From: Paenibacillus sp. GM2
GTDB taxonomy: Bacteria > Bacillota > Bacilli > Paenibacillales > Paenibacillaceae
Length of the DNA: 64,000 nucleotides
Direction: 5' to 3'
Assembly: GCF_900069005.2 (NCBI RefSeq)
Contig: NZ_LN831278.1
Span: forward strand, 17,411 to 81,410
Shown here piece after piece: positions 8,957 through 17,290 of this stretch. The position numbers and the translations under genes were made by a program. The notes beneath the pieces are model-generated. The model was not told the origin of the DNA. It ran no database searches and worked only from the letters and a program-made list of their open reading frames with translations. Every line of letters starts with the position of its first letter. Positions within the stretch are counted from its first letter, which is position 1.

Positions 8957-9694
8957 TTAGATGGCTTCCTGCTTCTTTCTTGTATATATGGATATTATCA
9001 TAAATAGGAGGAAGTAACCTGCCAATATGAGGATATTGCTCCATTCCGGTGGATTTCCCTGAACAAGCTCCCAGGCTCCATTGGCGAAGTTGTAGGAAGG
9101 CAGCCATTTACCGATATTTTGCATAATATTGGGCAATATCTCGAGCGGCATCCACATTCCGCCCAGAAGGGCCATCACCAGATAGATGGCATTGCTTATA
9201 CCAGAAGCGGTATCGACCCGCTTCATACAGCCGACAAGCGTACCCAGCGCCAGGAAGGGCAGGGAGGCAATGAGAATCCACAGCCCGCAATAAATCCAGG
9301 TTAATGCAGGCAAAGAGACGCCGTTGATCAGGTAACCTGCTGCAAAAATGAAGATAATCGAGGTCAGATGCATAATCGTCTGTCCGAACATTTTGCCCAG
9401 GAAATATATCGCTCCCGGCAGCGGAGTTACACGCATATAGGTGCTCCAACCATGGTTGCGTTCCTGGACGATGCGTATGCCCAAGGTCATAATCGCCGAG
9501 CCCATGACACTGAAAGTGGCCATCGACATGAGGTAGTGATTGTTCCAGGCCGCAGCATCGGTAGCTCCGGTGCTTATAATACGTGTAAAAAGAAAATAGA
9601 AGATGATCGGCATAGCCAGCGACCAGAATACATAATAGGGATTGCGAAATATCCGCAGCAGCTCCATTTTAAATTGCGTAATTACCAGCTTCAT
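8957..9694 (-). CDS. ABC-2 type transporter permease
   Basis: The 245-residue membrane protein starts MKLVITQFKMELLRIFRNPY, the amphipathic entry helix typical of ABC-2 permeases, and has about six hydrophobic segments (for example YVFWSLAMPIIFYFLF, SVMGSAIMTLGI, LTSIIFIFAAGYLI, TLVGCMKRV followed by ISNAIYLVMALLGGM). It partners the ATPase encoded just upstream. The start overlaps the ATPase stop (ATGA) behind AGGAGGAGA. With the downstream kinase and regulator it forms an export module, perhaps for a toxic lipid or peptide. The substrate cannot be read from the sequence. Confidence 0.9.
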   Translation of the reverse strand: MKLVITQFKMELLRIFRNPYYVFWSLAMPIIFYFLFTRIISTGATDAAAWNNHYLMSMATFSVMGSAIMTLGIRIVQERNHGWSTYMRVTPLPGAIYFLGKMFGQTIMHLTSIIFIFAAGYLINGVSLPALTWIYCGLWILIASLPFLALGTLVGCMKRVDTASGISNAIYLVMALLGGMWMPLEILPNIMQNIGKWLPSYNFANGAWELVQGNPPEWSNILILAGYFLLFMIISIYTRKKQEAI

Positions 9695-10602
9695 ATAGCG
9701 GTCTCCTCCTGGGTCGTCGTTAACTGTTCAAATACTTCATCAAGGCTTCCTGAATGAATCTTTATATCCCGGACAGGCAGTTTGGCTGCAAAAATGGCTG
9801 CAAGCGCGGCATCGGTGTTGTCGGCGGATACATAAATTCTTCCGTCCCGGTCATAACAGTTCGTAACCGGTGGCAATAAGCTGAGCTTGGACCGAAGTTC
9901 CGGTCCGTCCTGGTCAGATAGAAAAGATAGAGAGCTATGGATAATCCTTGATTTAATCTCCCCTGGAGTTCCATCAGCAACGATCGAGCCCTGGTTGAAC
10001 AGGATGATGCGGTTCGCCGTATCATCGGCCTCCTGCAAATAATGGGTAGTGAACAGAATCGTCTTACCTTGCTTGGCCAGCTTATGCACCGTCTCCCAGA
10101 AACGGCGTCTTGCCATGGTATCGAGACCCACGGTAGGCTCATCGAAGAACAGTACCTCCGGATCGCCGGCCAATGCCATGGCGAAGCCCAGGCTGCGCTT
10201 CTGTCCGCCGGACAGCTTCTCGGTATAGCGGTTCAGGTCGCCGGTGGTTAGACCGGTGAGGTGAATAAGGAATTCCATGTCCATGGGATTCGGATAATAG
10301 CTGCGAGTCAGTTCGAGAATCTCTCGCACCTTCAAGCGATCCATGATGCTGACATGCTGCAGCATGACTCCGATCCGTTCTCTGACGGACCGTTCTTTGG
10401 GCGAGCGGCCAAACAGCTTGACCGTTCCCCGGGATGGCTCCAGCAGGCCGAGCATCATCGAGAGAGTGGTCGTTTTGCCGGCTCCATTAGGGCCAAGGAT
10501 CGCCGTAACCGAGCCCGGTTCGATTTGAAATGATACACCATTTACCGCTATTCTATGGTTAAAGGTTTTGCTCGTGTGATGCAGTTCAATAATAGGATTC
10601 AA
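9691..10602 (-). CDS. ABC transporter ATP-binding protein (YvfR-like)
   Basis: The 303-residue ATPase has Walker A GPNGAGKTTTLS, a standard Q-loop (GVMLQHVS), the signature LSGGQKRSLGFA, Walker B VLFFDEPTVGLD and the H-loop FTTHYLQEA. An accessory domain of about 90 residues follows. TTG 10602 is chosen as start because GGAGG lies eight bases before it, giving MNPIIELHHTSKTF; two upstream ATG codons (10620 and 10617) would overlap or precede the ribosome binding site. It is the first gene of the operon with the permease, kinase and regulator, and is transcribed away from the AraC-GH39 gene. Confidence 0.92.
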   Translation of the reverse strand: MNPIIELHHTSKTFNHRIAVNGVSFQIEPGSVTAILGPNGAGKTTTLSMMLGLLEPSRGTVKLFGRSPKERSVRERIGVMLQHVSIMDRLKVREILELTRSYYPNPMDMEFLIHLTGLTTGDLNRYTEKLSGGQKRSLGFAMALAGDPEVLFFDEPTVGLDTMARRRFWETVHKLAKQGKTILFTTHYLQEADDTANRIILFNQGSIVADGTPGEIKSRIIHSSLSFLSDQDGPELRSKLSLLPPVTNCYDRDGRIYVSADNTDAALAAIFAAKLPVRDIKIHSGSLDEVFEQLTTTQEETAI

Positions 10603-10642
10603 GATATTCGCCTCCATCATTTATGGTACTTGTTTAGCTTTG

Positions 10643-10660
10643 ATGCCTGTGCATGCCTGT
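10643..10660. promoter_or_regulatory. Direct repeat ATGCCTGT x2, 10-bp phase, upstream of the ABC/two-component operon
   Basis: ATGCCTGT occurs at 10643-10650 and 10653-10660, one helical turn apart, about 40-60 bases upstream of the ATPase start. A tandem site one turn apart is a common layout for a dimeric regulator. Which protein would bind is not known; the NarL-type regulator of this operon is one candidate. Confidence 0.3.
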
Positions 10661-10701
10661 TTCAAATCAGGCTTTCAGCATAAAATTGTATGCCCCCGGT
10701 G

Positions 10702-10720
10702 TGCGTTTTTGCATAACGCA
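10702..10720. promoter_or_regulatory. TGCGTT-N7-AACGCA palindrome in divergent intergenic region
   Basis: TGCGTT at 10702-10707 and its inverted copy AACGCA at 10715-10720 form a 19-base near-operator between the divergent ABC operon and the AraC-GH39 gene. It could serve either promoter. No regulator can be assigned from the sequence. Confidence 0.35.
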
Positions 10721-10863
10721 TTCGTTTTGATTAATCTCTATAATCTAAAGATATAGATTTTTCAAAAACCTTAGTAGTAAGCTTTGTCATGACTTCAAAG
10801 TGACAGATGTCATAAATATGAATCGGATGCTCTATTTTAACTTGATTCTCGAGGAGGCTAATG

Positions 10864-13401
10864 ATGAAGACGAGAAAATCGATCTACGAACTGGTGGAGA
10901 CAAGCGATACTTTACCGTTTGATGTCTCCTTGCATAGTGTGAATTATGTACCGAGCCACTGGCATAACAGTGTGGAGATGATCTTTGTCCTCCGCGGAAG
11001 CCTGGAAGTGACGGTAGGTCATAAGCAGCAGACATTGTCAGAGGGCGATGTAAAGCTGATTAATTCCGGGCATGTGCATGAGGTCATTGGCTTCCATAAC
11101 AATATCATCGCGACCTTTTTAATTCCGGATACCTTTATTAAGGGGAATATCAAAGGCGTGGAGCATGTTTACTTCGATTGTGATTCCAGTACAGCGGGCA
11201 AGGAATCGCGCCCTGCTCTGGATCGTATTCGTCAGCTGCTGGCGGAGATGGTACAGATGACATATAAAAGAGGCGAGGTATACGAGCTGGAAATGCGGAT
11301 TCGTATGCTGAGTGTGTTTTCGATTCTGATGCAGCGTTTCCGGGCAGAAGAGTCGGAGGGGGAAGGTGCGATTAAGGAGAAATATATGGATCGCATGCTG
11401 CGCATTATCAACTACATAGAAGAGCATTATCAAGAACCGATTACGCTGCAGGAAATTGCGGAGCAGGAATTTTTATCGGTGCCGTATTTATCGAAGTTCC
11501 TGAGCGAGCAGATCGGCCTCAATTTCCAATCCTTCGTAAGTGGAATACGCTTGAAAAATGCGGTGGACGACATGCTTAATCATATGGAGACGCCGGTCCA
11601 TGAAATTGCGCTGGAGCACGGCTTCCCCAATTCGAAATCGTTCTATACTGTGTTCAAGAATCGCTATCACATGACCCCAAGCGAATACCGCAAGCAGTAC
11701 AATCCAGCCATGGGGAAGGCGAATGAGAGAATATCGCAGGGCTATCTCGCCTTCAATAGGGCCAGCGCGCTGGGCATCATCAACCAGTATTTGCAGCGGA
11801 GCCAATCCGGTCAGGAGCTGCAGGTTCTGGGAATCGAAGCAATGAACCAGACTGTTGACCTGTCGGTACAGGGGCGTCAGCTGCGGCATACCTGGAGGAA
11901 TCTCATTACGATCGGAAAGGCCAAGGAAGGGCTGCATGAGGATGTACAGAATCAGCTGCGTTATTTACAGCAGCGCTGCCCTTTTCGAGAAATTCGCTTC
12001 CACGGGATTTTTGATGACAGCATGATGATTTACCGCGAGGATGAGGGGCAGCCTCATTATAACTTTCGCTTTGTAGACCAGCTGTTTGACTTCCTGCTAT
12101 CCATCGGTTTGAAGCCGTTTATCGAGTTAGGGTTTATGCCTTCTGAGCTTGCGGCTGAACAGAGCAAGTCGGTATTCTTCATCCCCAGCTTCGTGAGCGG
12201 ACCAAGCTCCATAATACGCTGGTGTGAGCTGTTGGATCGATTTCTGCGCCACTGCATTAATCGGTATGGCCGTGAAGAAGTGGAGAGCTGGAAGCTGGAA
12301 TTCTGGAATGAACCGGAGCTGGCCGTATTTTGGCCGGGGACGGTGGACGAGTACAATGAATTCTACCTGCATTCGTATCGTACATTAAAACGGGTCTCAG
12401 ACAGGTTGCAGATCGGTGCTCCAGGGCGGATTATCTCGATGGACACGGCGGCGTATTTTCACAATTTCATTTCATTTTGCCAGGAGCATGATTGTTTGCC
12501 TGATTTTCTTCCGGTTCATTTCTACCCCCATGAGGATCTGATCGAGAATGACCATCGCAAATTAGAGCATTTGTATACCGTAAACGACTTGTCCTTCCGC
12601 GTTGTCATGGAGCAATTTGTGTCGATATCACCGAACCCGGATATTCTCCGCGATATGTTGAAGCATGAGAAGAGGATGCTGGATGATCTGGGATTATCTC
12701 ACCTCGATCTCTATTTGACAGAGTGGAACTCTACGGCATACCATCGTGAGCTCACGAATGATACGCTATATAAGTCGGCTTATATCGCGAAGAATATCGT
12801 TGAGAATCTGGATAGTATCGAAGGCTTCGGGTACTGGGTGCTTAGTGATAATATCGAAGAGACGCCGGCCTCGGAGCATTTGTTCCATGGAGGTCTTGGT
12901 CTGATTGCCCAATACGGAATTCCCAAGGCTGCGATGACAGCTTACGAGCTTTTGGCCAGGCTGGGGGATCGGCTGCTGGTTCAAGGCAATGGTTATGTCG
13001 TAACCGAAGCTAGCGGCAGTTATCAAGTGTTAAGCTATAATTACTGCCACTTCGATGATCTGTATGCGATGGGGGATAACTCATTTATTAACGCAACGAA
13101 TCGTTATAACGGATTTAAGCATGAGAAGGTCATTAAGCTGGAGCTGGATCTTCAAGGGGTTCCGGAAGGCAAATACCGGATGGAAACCTACTCGGTATCA
13201 CGTCAGCAAGGCAGCAGCTATGATGAATGGGTCAGGATGGGAGCGCCGGATTATGTAACGGAAGAGGATCGTATCTATTTGACCGCCGCTTCACGTCCCC
13301 GGAGGCATGTACAAGAGCTTGAAATTCATGGCGGAATGACTTATATAGCGCAGCTTGAGCCGCATGCAATAGAATTGATGGTGCTGACGCCTCTGCTTTA
13401 A
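10864..13401 (+). CDS. AraC-type regulator fused to a GH39 beta-xylosidase-like domain
   Basis: One reading frame of 845 residues joins two normally separate proteins. Residues about 1-90 are a cupin sensor (SHWHNSVEMIFVLRGSLEV, INSGHVHEV). About residues 178-280 carry the AraC DNA-binding pair (ITLQEIAEQEFLSVPYLSKF; MTPSEYRKQYN). From about residue 330 there is a TIM barrel of glycoside hydrolase family 39 type, with acid/base Glu483 in EFWNEPELAVFWPG and the nucleophile candidate Glu620 in LYLTEWNSTAYH. A beta-rich C-terminal domain ends the protein. Both catalytic glutamates are present. GAGGAGG at 10851-10857 fits ATG 10864 best; ATG 10861 is possible. No signal peptide is present. It heads a cluster with a sugar transporter and two GH3 enzymes, so it probably senses or processes xylo- or gluco-oligosaccharides. 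Confidence 0.9.
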   Translation: MKTRKSIYELVETSDTLPFDVSLHSVNYVPSHWHNSVEMIFVLRGSLEVTVGHKQQTLSEGDVKLINSGHVHEVIGFHNNIIATFLIPDTFIKGNIKGVEHVYFDCDSSTAGKESRPALDRIRQLLAEMVQMTYKRGEVYELEMRIRMLSVFSILMQRFRAEESEGEGAIKEKYMDRMLRIINYIEEHYQEPITLQEIAEQEFLSVPYLSKFLSEQIGLNFQSFVSGIRLKNAVDDMLNHMETPVHEIALEHGFPNSKSFYTVFKNRYHMTPSEYRKQYNPAMGKANERISQGYLAFNRASALGIINQYLQRSQSGQELQVLGIEAMNQTVDLSVQGRQLRHTWRNLITIGKAKEGLHEDVQNQLRYLQQRCPFREIRFHGIFDDSMMIYREDEGQPHYNFRFVDQLFDFLLSIGLKPFIELGFMPSELAAEQSKSVFFIPSFVSGPSSIIRWCELLDRFLRHCINRYGREEVESWKLEFWNEPELAVFWPGTVDEYNEFYLHSYRTLKRVSDRLQIGAPGRIISMDTAAYFHNFISFCQEHDCLPDFLPVHFYPHEDLIENDHRKLEHLYTVNDLSFRVVMEQFVSISPNPDILRDMLKHEKRMLDDLGLSHLDLYLTEWNSTAYHRELTNDTLYKSAYIAKNIVENLDSIEGFGYWVLSDNIEETPASEHLFHGGLGLIAQYGIPKAAMTAYELLARLGDRLLVQGNGYVVTEASGSYQVLSYNYCHFDDLYAMGDNSFINATNRYNGFKHEKVIKLELDLQGVPEGKYRMETYSVSRQQGSSYDEWVRMGAPDYVTEEDRIYLTAASRPRRHVQELEIHGGMTYIAQLEPHAIELMVLTPLL

Positions 13402-13425
13402 CGGACAAGGAGGTTTATCGGGAGT

Positions 13426-13461
13426 ATGTCGTTATTTAATGTCCTTTCCGAATCAGAGTGA
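13426..13461 (+). CDS. Possible 11-codon leader ORF after the AraC-GH39 gene
   Basis: An AAGGAGG at 13407-13413 is followed 12 bases later by ATG and an open frame MSLFNVLSESE ending at 13461. The spacing is longer than ideal. It may be a chance ORF beside an orphan ribosome binding site; it is listed because such a strong site has no other start codon to serve. Confidence 0.15.
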   Translation: MSLFNVLSESE

Positions 13462-13510
13462 AGCGCTTGCATAAAAATGATTAAATATGAACATACAAGA
13501 AGCTAATTCA

Positions 13511-13540
13511 GCGCCTGTCAGAAGACGGGCGTTGTTTTAT
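13511..13540 (+). terminator. Rho-independent terminator between AraC-GH39 and MFS genes
   Basis: CGCCTGTC, loop AGAA, GACGGGCG (one wobble pair) is followed by TTGTTTT. It ends the AraC-GH39 transcript, so the downstream transporter has its own promoter. Confidence 0.75.
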
Positions 13541-13552
13541 ATCATAGAAGTA

Positions 13553-13566
13553 TGAAAGCGCTATCA
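13553..13566 (+). promoter_or_regulatory. Catabolite responsive element (cre) before the MFS transporter
   Basis: TGAAAGCGCTATCA matches the CcpA target consensus TGWNANCGNTNWCA at every position. It lies 33 bases before the transporter start, where binding would repress initiation or early elongation. A related palindrome, TGAAGCGCTTGCA, lies at 13459-13471 but is one base shorter in the centre. Confidence 0.75.
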
Positions 13567-13598
13567 AATATTTATTTATCATAAGGGAGGTCCTTCAA

Positions 13599-14849
13599 AT
13601 GGCTGAGTCCAAAATAAAAGGGCAGGTCGTAACACCGTTAGGAAGATTAACAACCGGCATCATGCTGGGTTACGGGTTAATGATGTTAGCGCTAATGACT
13701 CCGGCAGTTCTGCTGCTTACTTTTAAAATGATAGAGATTGACCCCGATGGATATACCTCATCCTACGGCCTGGTCGCCGGTATCGGTGCTTTCTTTGCCC
13801 TGATTGGCAATCCGCTTGGCGGTGCGATCAGCGACCGGACGAATATCGGGTTTGGCCGCCGCCGCACCTGGATTTTTATCGGTTCCGTGATCGGTAGTCT
13901 GGCCTTGCTCTGGGTAGGCACAGCTACTCAGGTGTGGCAGATTATCATTGGCTGGTCCGTTGCGCAATTGTTCTTCAACTTTGCTATGGCGGCCTATACC
14001 GCGCTCATACCTGACCAGGTCAAGCAGGAGAAGCAGGGGACAATCTCGGGCCTTATTGGCCTGATTCTGCCAATTGCTATGACGGTGGGCATGGTACTGA
14101 TGATGTTGATGCCTAACGTATCCTCGGTTACGAAGTGGACTTTGCTGGGTTCTCTGGGAATTATCGGACCGGTAATCAGCTGCTTCTTCATCCGCGATGG
14201 CAAGATAGAGATCGAACGGGCTCCTAAAGAGCGGATTCCCCTGGGTGAGAAGCTGAGCAAAATTTATCCAAGTCCGCGGAAGTTTCCGCATTTCACCTGG
14301 GCGCTGGTTTCGAAGTTTCTGCTTATGATGGGCTATTGCAGCACTCTTTATTTGACGGTCATGCTGGTGAATCGAATGGGCTTCTCGGAGACACAAGCAA
14401 CGAATAGCGTGGGGACAATCAACATTATATCCATGCTGGCTATGGCGTTAACAAGTATCTTCGGCGGTGTTCTATCCGATAAATACCGCAAGCAGAAACC
14501 GTTCCTGTATGGCTCCGCTTTTATTATGATTATCGGCCTGCTGATGTTTGCCTTTGTTCCGAACTACATCATGTTTGTTATCGCTGCAGCGATTATCGGT
14601 TTAGGCGGAGGTTGCTTTACGGCAGTCGATATGGCTCTGGTCGCTCGCATTTTGCCTCGCAAAGAGGATTCGGCCAAGGACTTCGGCTTAATGAATGTCG
14701 CTAATGCCTTGCCGCAATCGATTGTGCCTGCAATCGCGCCGGTTCTGCTGGGCATCGGCGGTTGGTCATTCTTCTACGTTGTACTGGCGCTCTGCGTAGT
14801 GCTTAGCATGATGGCGGTTAAGCCATTGCCTGAAATTGGGCAGAAGTAA
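13599..14849 (+). CDS. MFS transporter, probable glycoside/oligosaccharide importer
   Basis: The 416-residue protein has about twelve hydrophobic segments. The loop between segments 2 and 3 carries GGAISDRTNIGFGRRRTWIF, a clear MFS motif A, repeated in weaker form in the second half (FGGVLSDKYRKQKPF). GGGAGG stands nine bases before ATG 13599. The gene sits between a sugar-responsive AraC-GH39 protein and two GH3 glycosidases that lack signal peptides, and it is preceded by a perfect cre site. The simplest reading is uptake of a di- or oligosaccharide that the cytoplasmic enzymes then cleave. Substrate identity, and whether the coupling ion is H+ or Na+, cannot be read. Confidence 0.88.
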   Translation: MAESKIKGQVVTPLGRLTTGIMLGYGLMMLALMTPAVLLLTFKMIEIDPDGYTSSYGLVAGIGAFFALIGNPLGGAISDRTNIGFGRRRTWIFIGSVIGSLALLWVGTATQVWQIIIGWSVAQLFFNFAMAAYTALIPDQVKQEKQGTISGLIGLILPIAMTVGMVLMMLMPNVSSVTKWTLLGSLGIIGPVISCFFIRDGKIEIERAPKERIPLGEKLSKIYPSPRKFPHFTWALVSKFLLMMGYCSTLYLTVMLVNRMGFSETQATNSVGTINIISMLAMALTSIFGGVLSDKYRKQKPFLYGSAFIMIIGLLMFAFVPNYIMFVIAAAIIGLGGGCFTAVDMALVARILPRKEDSAKDFGLMNVANALPQSIVPAIAPVLLGIGGWSFFYVVLALCVVLSMMAVKPLPEIGQK

Positions 14850-14909
14850 TTCGGCGATTATTCCGTATCGATGGAACCAGAGTAAATTATGAAGGAGGAT
14901 TCTTAAGTT

Positions 14910-17219
14910 ATGACACAAAATTTAGATAGAAATATACAGGCGATCATCTCTCAAATGACAACAGAAGAGAAAGCAAGTCTCTGCTCCGGCCTGAATATGT
15001 GGCAGACCAAAGCGGTGGAAAGGGTTGGTATTCCTTCCATCGTGATGACCGATGGTCCACATGGTCTTCGCAAGCAGGCAAATCCGGGCGATATGTCCAG
15101 CAAGAGCGTACCGGCAACCTGTTTTCCTAGCGGTGCGGCATTGGCCTCATCCTGGAACCGTGAGCTTATTCAAGAAGTCGGACGCGCGCTCGGCGAGGAA
15201 TGTCAGGCGGAGGACGTTCAGATCATTCTCGGCCCGGCTGTAAACATTAAGCGTTCACCGCTTTGCGGACGCAACTTCGAGTATTTCTCGGAGGACCCGT
15301 TCCTCGCATCGGAAATGGGGGCCCATCATGTATTGGGTGTGCAGGAGCAAGGCGTAGGCACCTCTGTGAAGCATTTTGCAGCTAATAACCAGGAGACGCT
15401 GCGCAACTCGATCAATACGATTGTGGATGAGCGTACTTTGAACGAGATTTATTTACGGGCTTTTGAAGGGACGATTACCAAGGCCGCTGCCTGGACGGTT
15501 ATGTGCGCCTATAACCTCGTGAATGGGGAGTTCTGCTCGGAGAATGAATATCTGCTGACGGATGTATTGAAGAAAAGATGGGGCCATCAAGGGTTTGTGA
15601 TGACCGATTGGGGCGCTATTAACGAACGCGTCAAAGGGCTTGAAGCGGGACTTGAGCTGGAAATGCCTTATAGCGGGCCGGATCGCGATCAGATGATCGT
15701 TGACGCTGTAAAATCAGGCAAGATGGATGAAGCCGTGCTTGATCAAGCGGTTGAACGGCTACTGAACGTCATCTTCAAGACCTATGATGCCCGGAAGGAA
15801 GGCTTCTCTTACAACAAACAGGAGCATCACGCGCTGGCAAGGCGAACGGCTGCTGAATGTATGGTTTTGCTTAAGAATGAAGATAGGCTGCTGCCACTTG
15901 ATCCGCAGCGGTCGGTGGCTGTGATCGGCGCCTTTGCAGCAAAACCTCGCTATCAAGGCGGAGGAAGCTCGCATATTTCCCCGACGCAGTTGGACGATGC
16001 TCTGGATTCAATCCGTGAAATCGTCGGCGACGGGGTCGGGTTTGCAGAGGGCTATCATTTGAATCAAGATGTCGTTGATGAAGCTCTAATCGCTGAAGCG
16101 GTTCAACTTGCAGCCGGCAAGGATGCAGCAATTATATTCGCGGGGCTGCCAGACAGCTTCGAATCAGAGGGCTTTGATCGTAAGCATCTGGATATGCCGG
16201 AATCCCATTGCGAGCTGATCCGCAGGGTTGCCGAGGTACAGCCGAATACGATCGTGGTACTATCCAACGGCGCACCGGTAGTTATGCCTTGGCTGGATTC
16301 CGCCAAAGCGGTTCTTGAGGGGTATTTGGGCGGGCAAGCCGGCGGAGGCGCCGCAGCGGATATTCTCTTCGGCAAGGTGAACCCTAGCGGTAAATTGGCT
16401 GAGACCTTCCCGGCCAGCCTGAAGCAAACTCCGGCCTACTTGAACTTCCCGGGAGGGAAGAGCGAGGTTAATTACGGCGAAGGCTTGTTTGTGGGATACC
16501 GCTATTACGAGGCCAAGGAGGAGCAGCCGTTGTTCCCATTTGGCTATGGCCTTAGTTATACCAGCTTCGCTTACGAAAATATCAGATTAAGCAAAGAGAT
16601 TATGAAGGATAGCGATACGGCTGAGGTTATCGTTACTGTACGCAATACCGGAGATCGCGCGGGGAAAGAAATCGTGCAGCTCTATGTACAGCCGCTGGAC
16701 AGCACGGTGGTAAGACCTGTGAAGGAGCTCAAAGGATTCGAGAAGGTGGAACTGCAAGCGGGAGAATCTACAGAGGTAAGCTTTACGCTCGACCAACGCT
16801 CCTTTGCTTATTTCAACACGGAAATCCATGACTGGTTCGCGGAAACGGGCTCCTATGATATCGTCATCGGTTCTTCTTCTGCTGTAACGCCGCTCAGAGC
16901 GACGATCAAAGTGGTATCCACGATGGTTCCATTCCGCAAGGTGACCCGTAATACGAAGTTCTATGAGCTGTTGGCTATCCCAGAGACCGTTGAATTTGCC
17001 GAGAAAGCGATGAATGACAGTCTCGAGAGCATTAAGCATATGGGAGCACTCTTCGCGGAGAGTATGGAGGACGGAGGTTTGCTTCTATTATTTGAAGAAG
17101 TAGCGAAATGGAAGAAATATGACGGACTGCGTTCCATGATCAGTTTCTTTGGCTCAGGTACATCGGAAGCGGATTTTCAGAAGCTCATTGATGATTTGAA
17201 TCAGAAGCTAGGTCTGTAA
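14910..17219 (+). CDS. Glycoside hydrolase family 3 (beta-glucosidase/beta-xylosidase)
   Basis: The 769-residue enzyme has the classical GH3 order. An N-terminal TIM barrel contains MTDGPHGLR, SVKHFAANNQE and the nucleophile Asp233 in GFVMTDWGAI. An alpha/beta sandwich domain follows (AVIGAFAAKPRYQGGGSSH; FESEGFDR), and then a fibronectin type III-like domain (EIVQLYVQP, RPVKELKGFEKVEL). About 80 further residues follow the family core. No signal peptide is seen, so the enzyme acts in the cytoplasm on imported glycosides. It starts 60 bases after the transporter gene behind GGAGG. Specificity for glucose or xylose ends cannot be decided by eye. Confidence 0.93.
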   Translation: MTQNLDRNIQAIISQMTTEEKASLCSGLNMWQTKAVERVGIPSIVMTDGPHGLRKQANPGDMSSKSVPATCFPSGAALASSWNRELIQEVGRALGEECQAEDVQIILGPAVNIKRSPLCGRNFEYFSEDPFLASEMGAHHVLGVQEQGVGTSVKHFAANNQETLRNSINTIVDERTLNEIYLRAFEGTITKAAAWTVMCAYNLVNGEFCSENEYLLTDVLKKRWGHQGFVMTDWGAINERVKGLEAGLELEMPYSGPDRDQMIVDAVKSGKMDEAVLDQAVERLLNVIFKTYDARKEGFSYNKQEHHALARRTAAECMVLLKNEDRLLPLDPQRSVAVIGAFAAKPRYQGGGSSHISPTQLDDALDSIREIVGDGVGFAEGYHLNQDVVDEALIAEAVQLAAGKDAAIIFAGLPDSFESEGFDRKHLDMPESHCELIRRVAEVQPNTIVVLSNGAPVVMPWLDSAKAVLEGYLGGQAGGGAAADILFGKVNPSGKLAETFPASLKQTPAYLNFPGGKSEVNYGEGLFVGYRYYEAKEEQPLFPFGYGLSYTSFAYENIRLSKEIMKDSDTAEVIVTVRNTGDRAGKEIVQLYVQPLDSTVVRPVKELKGFEKVELQAGESTEVSFTLDQRSFAYFNTEIHDWFAETGSYDIVIGSSSAVTPLRATIKVVSTMVPFRKVTRNTKFYELLAIPETVEFAEKAMNDSLESIKHMGALFAESMEDGGLLLLFEEVAKWKKYDGLRSMISFFGSGTSEADFQKLIDDLNQKLGL

Positions 17220-17290
17220 GCAAATGATCCGGGCCAACTGTTGAGCCCGTCGACAAAATAGATAAATACGTGATAGGAGGAGTTTAAACG

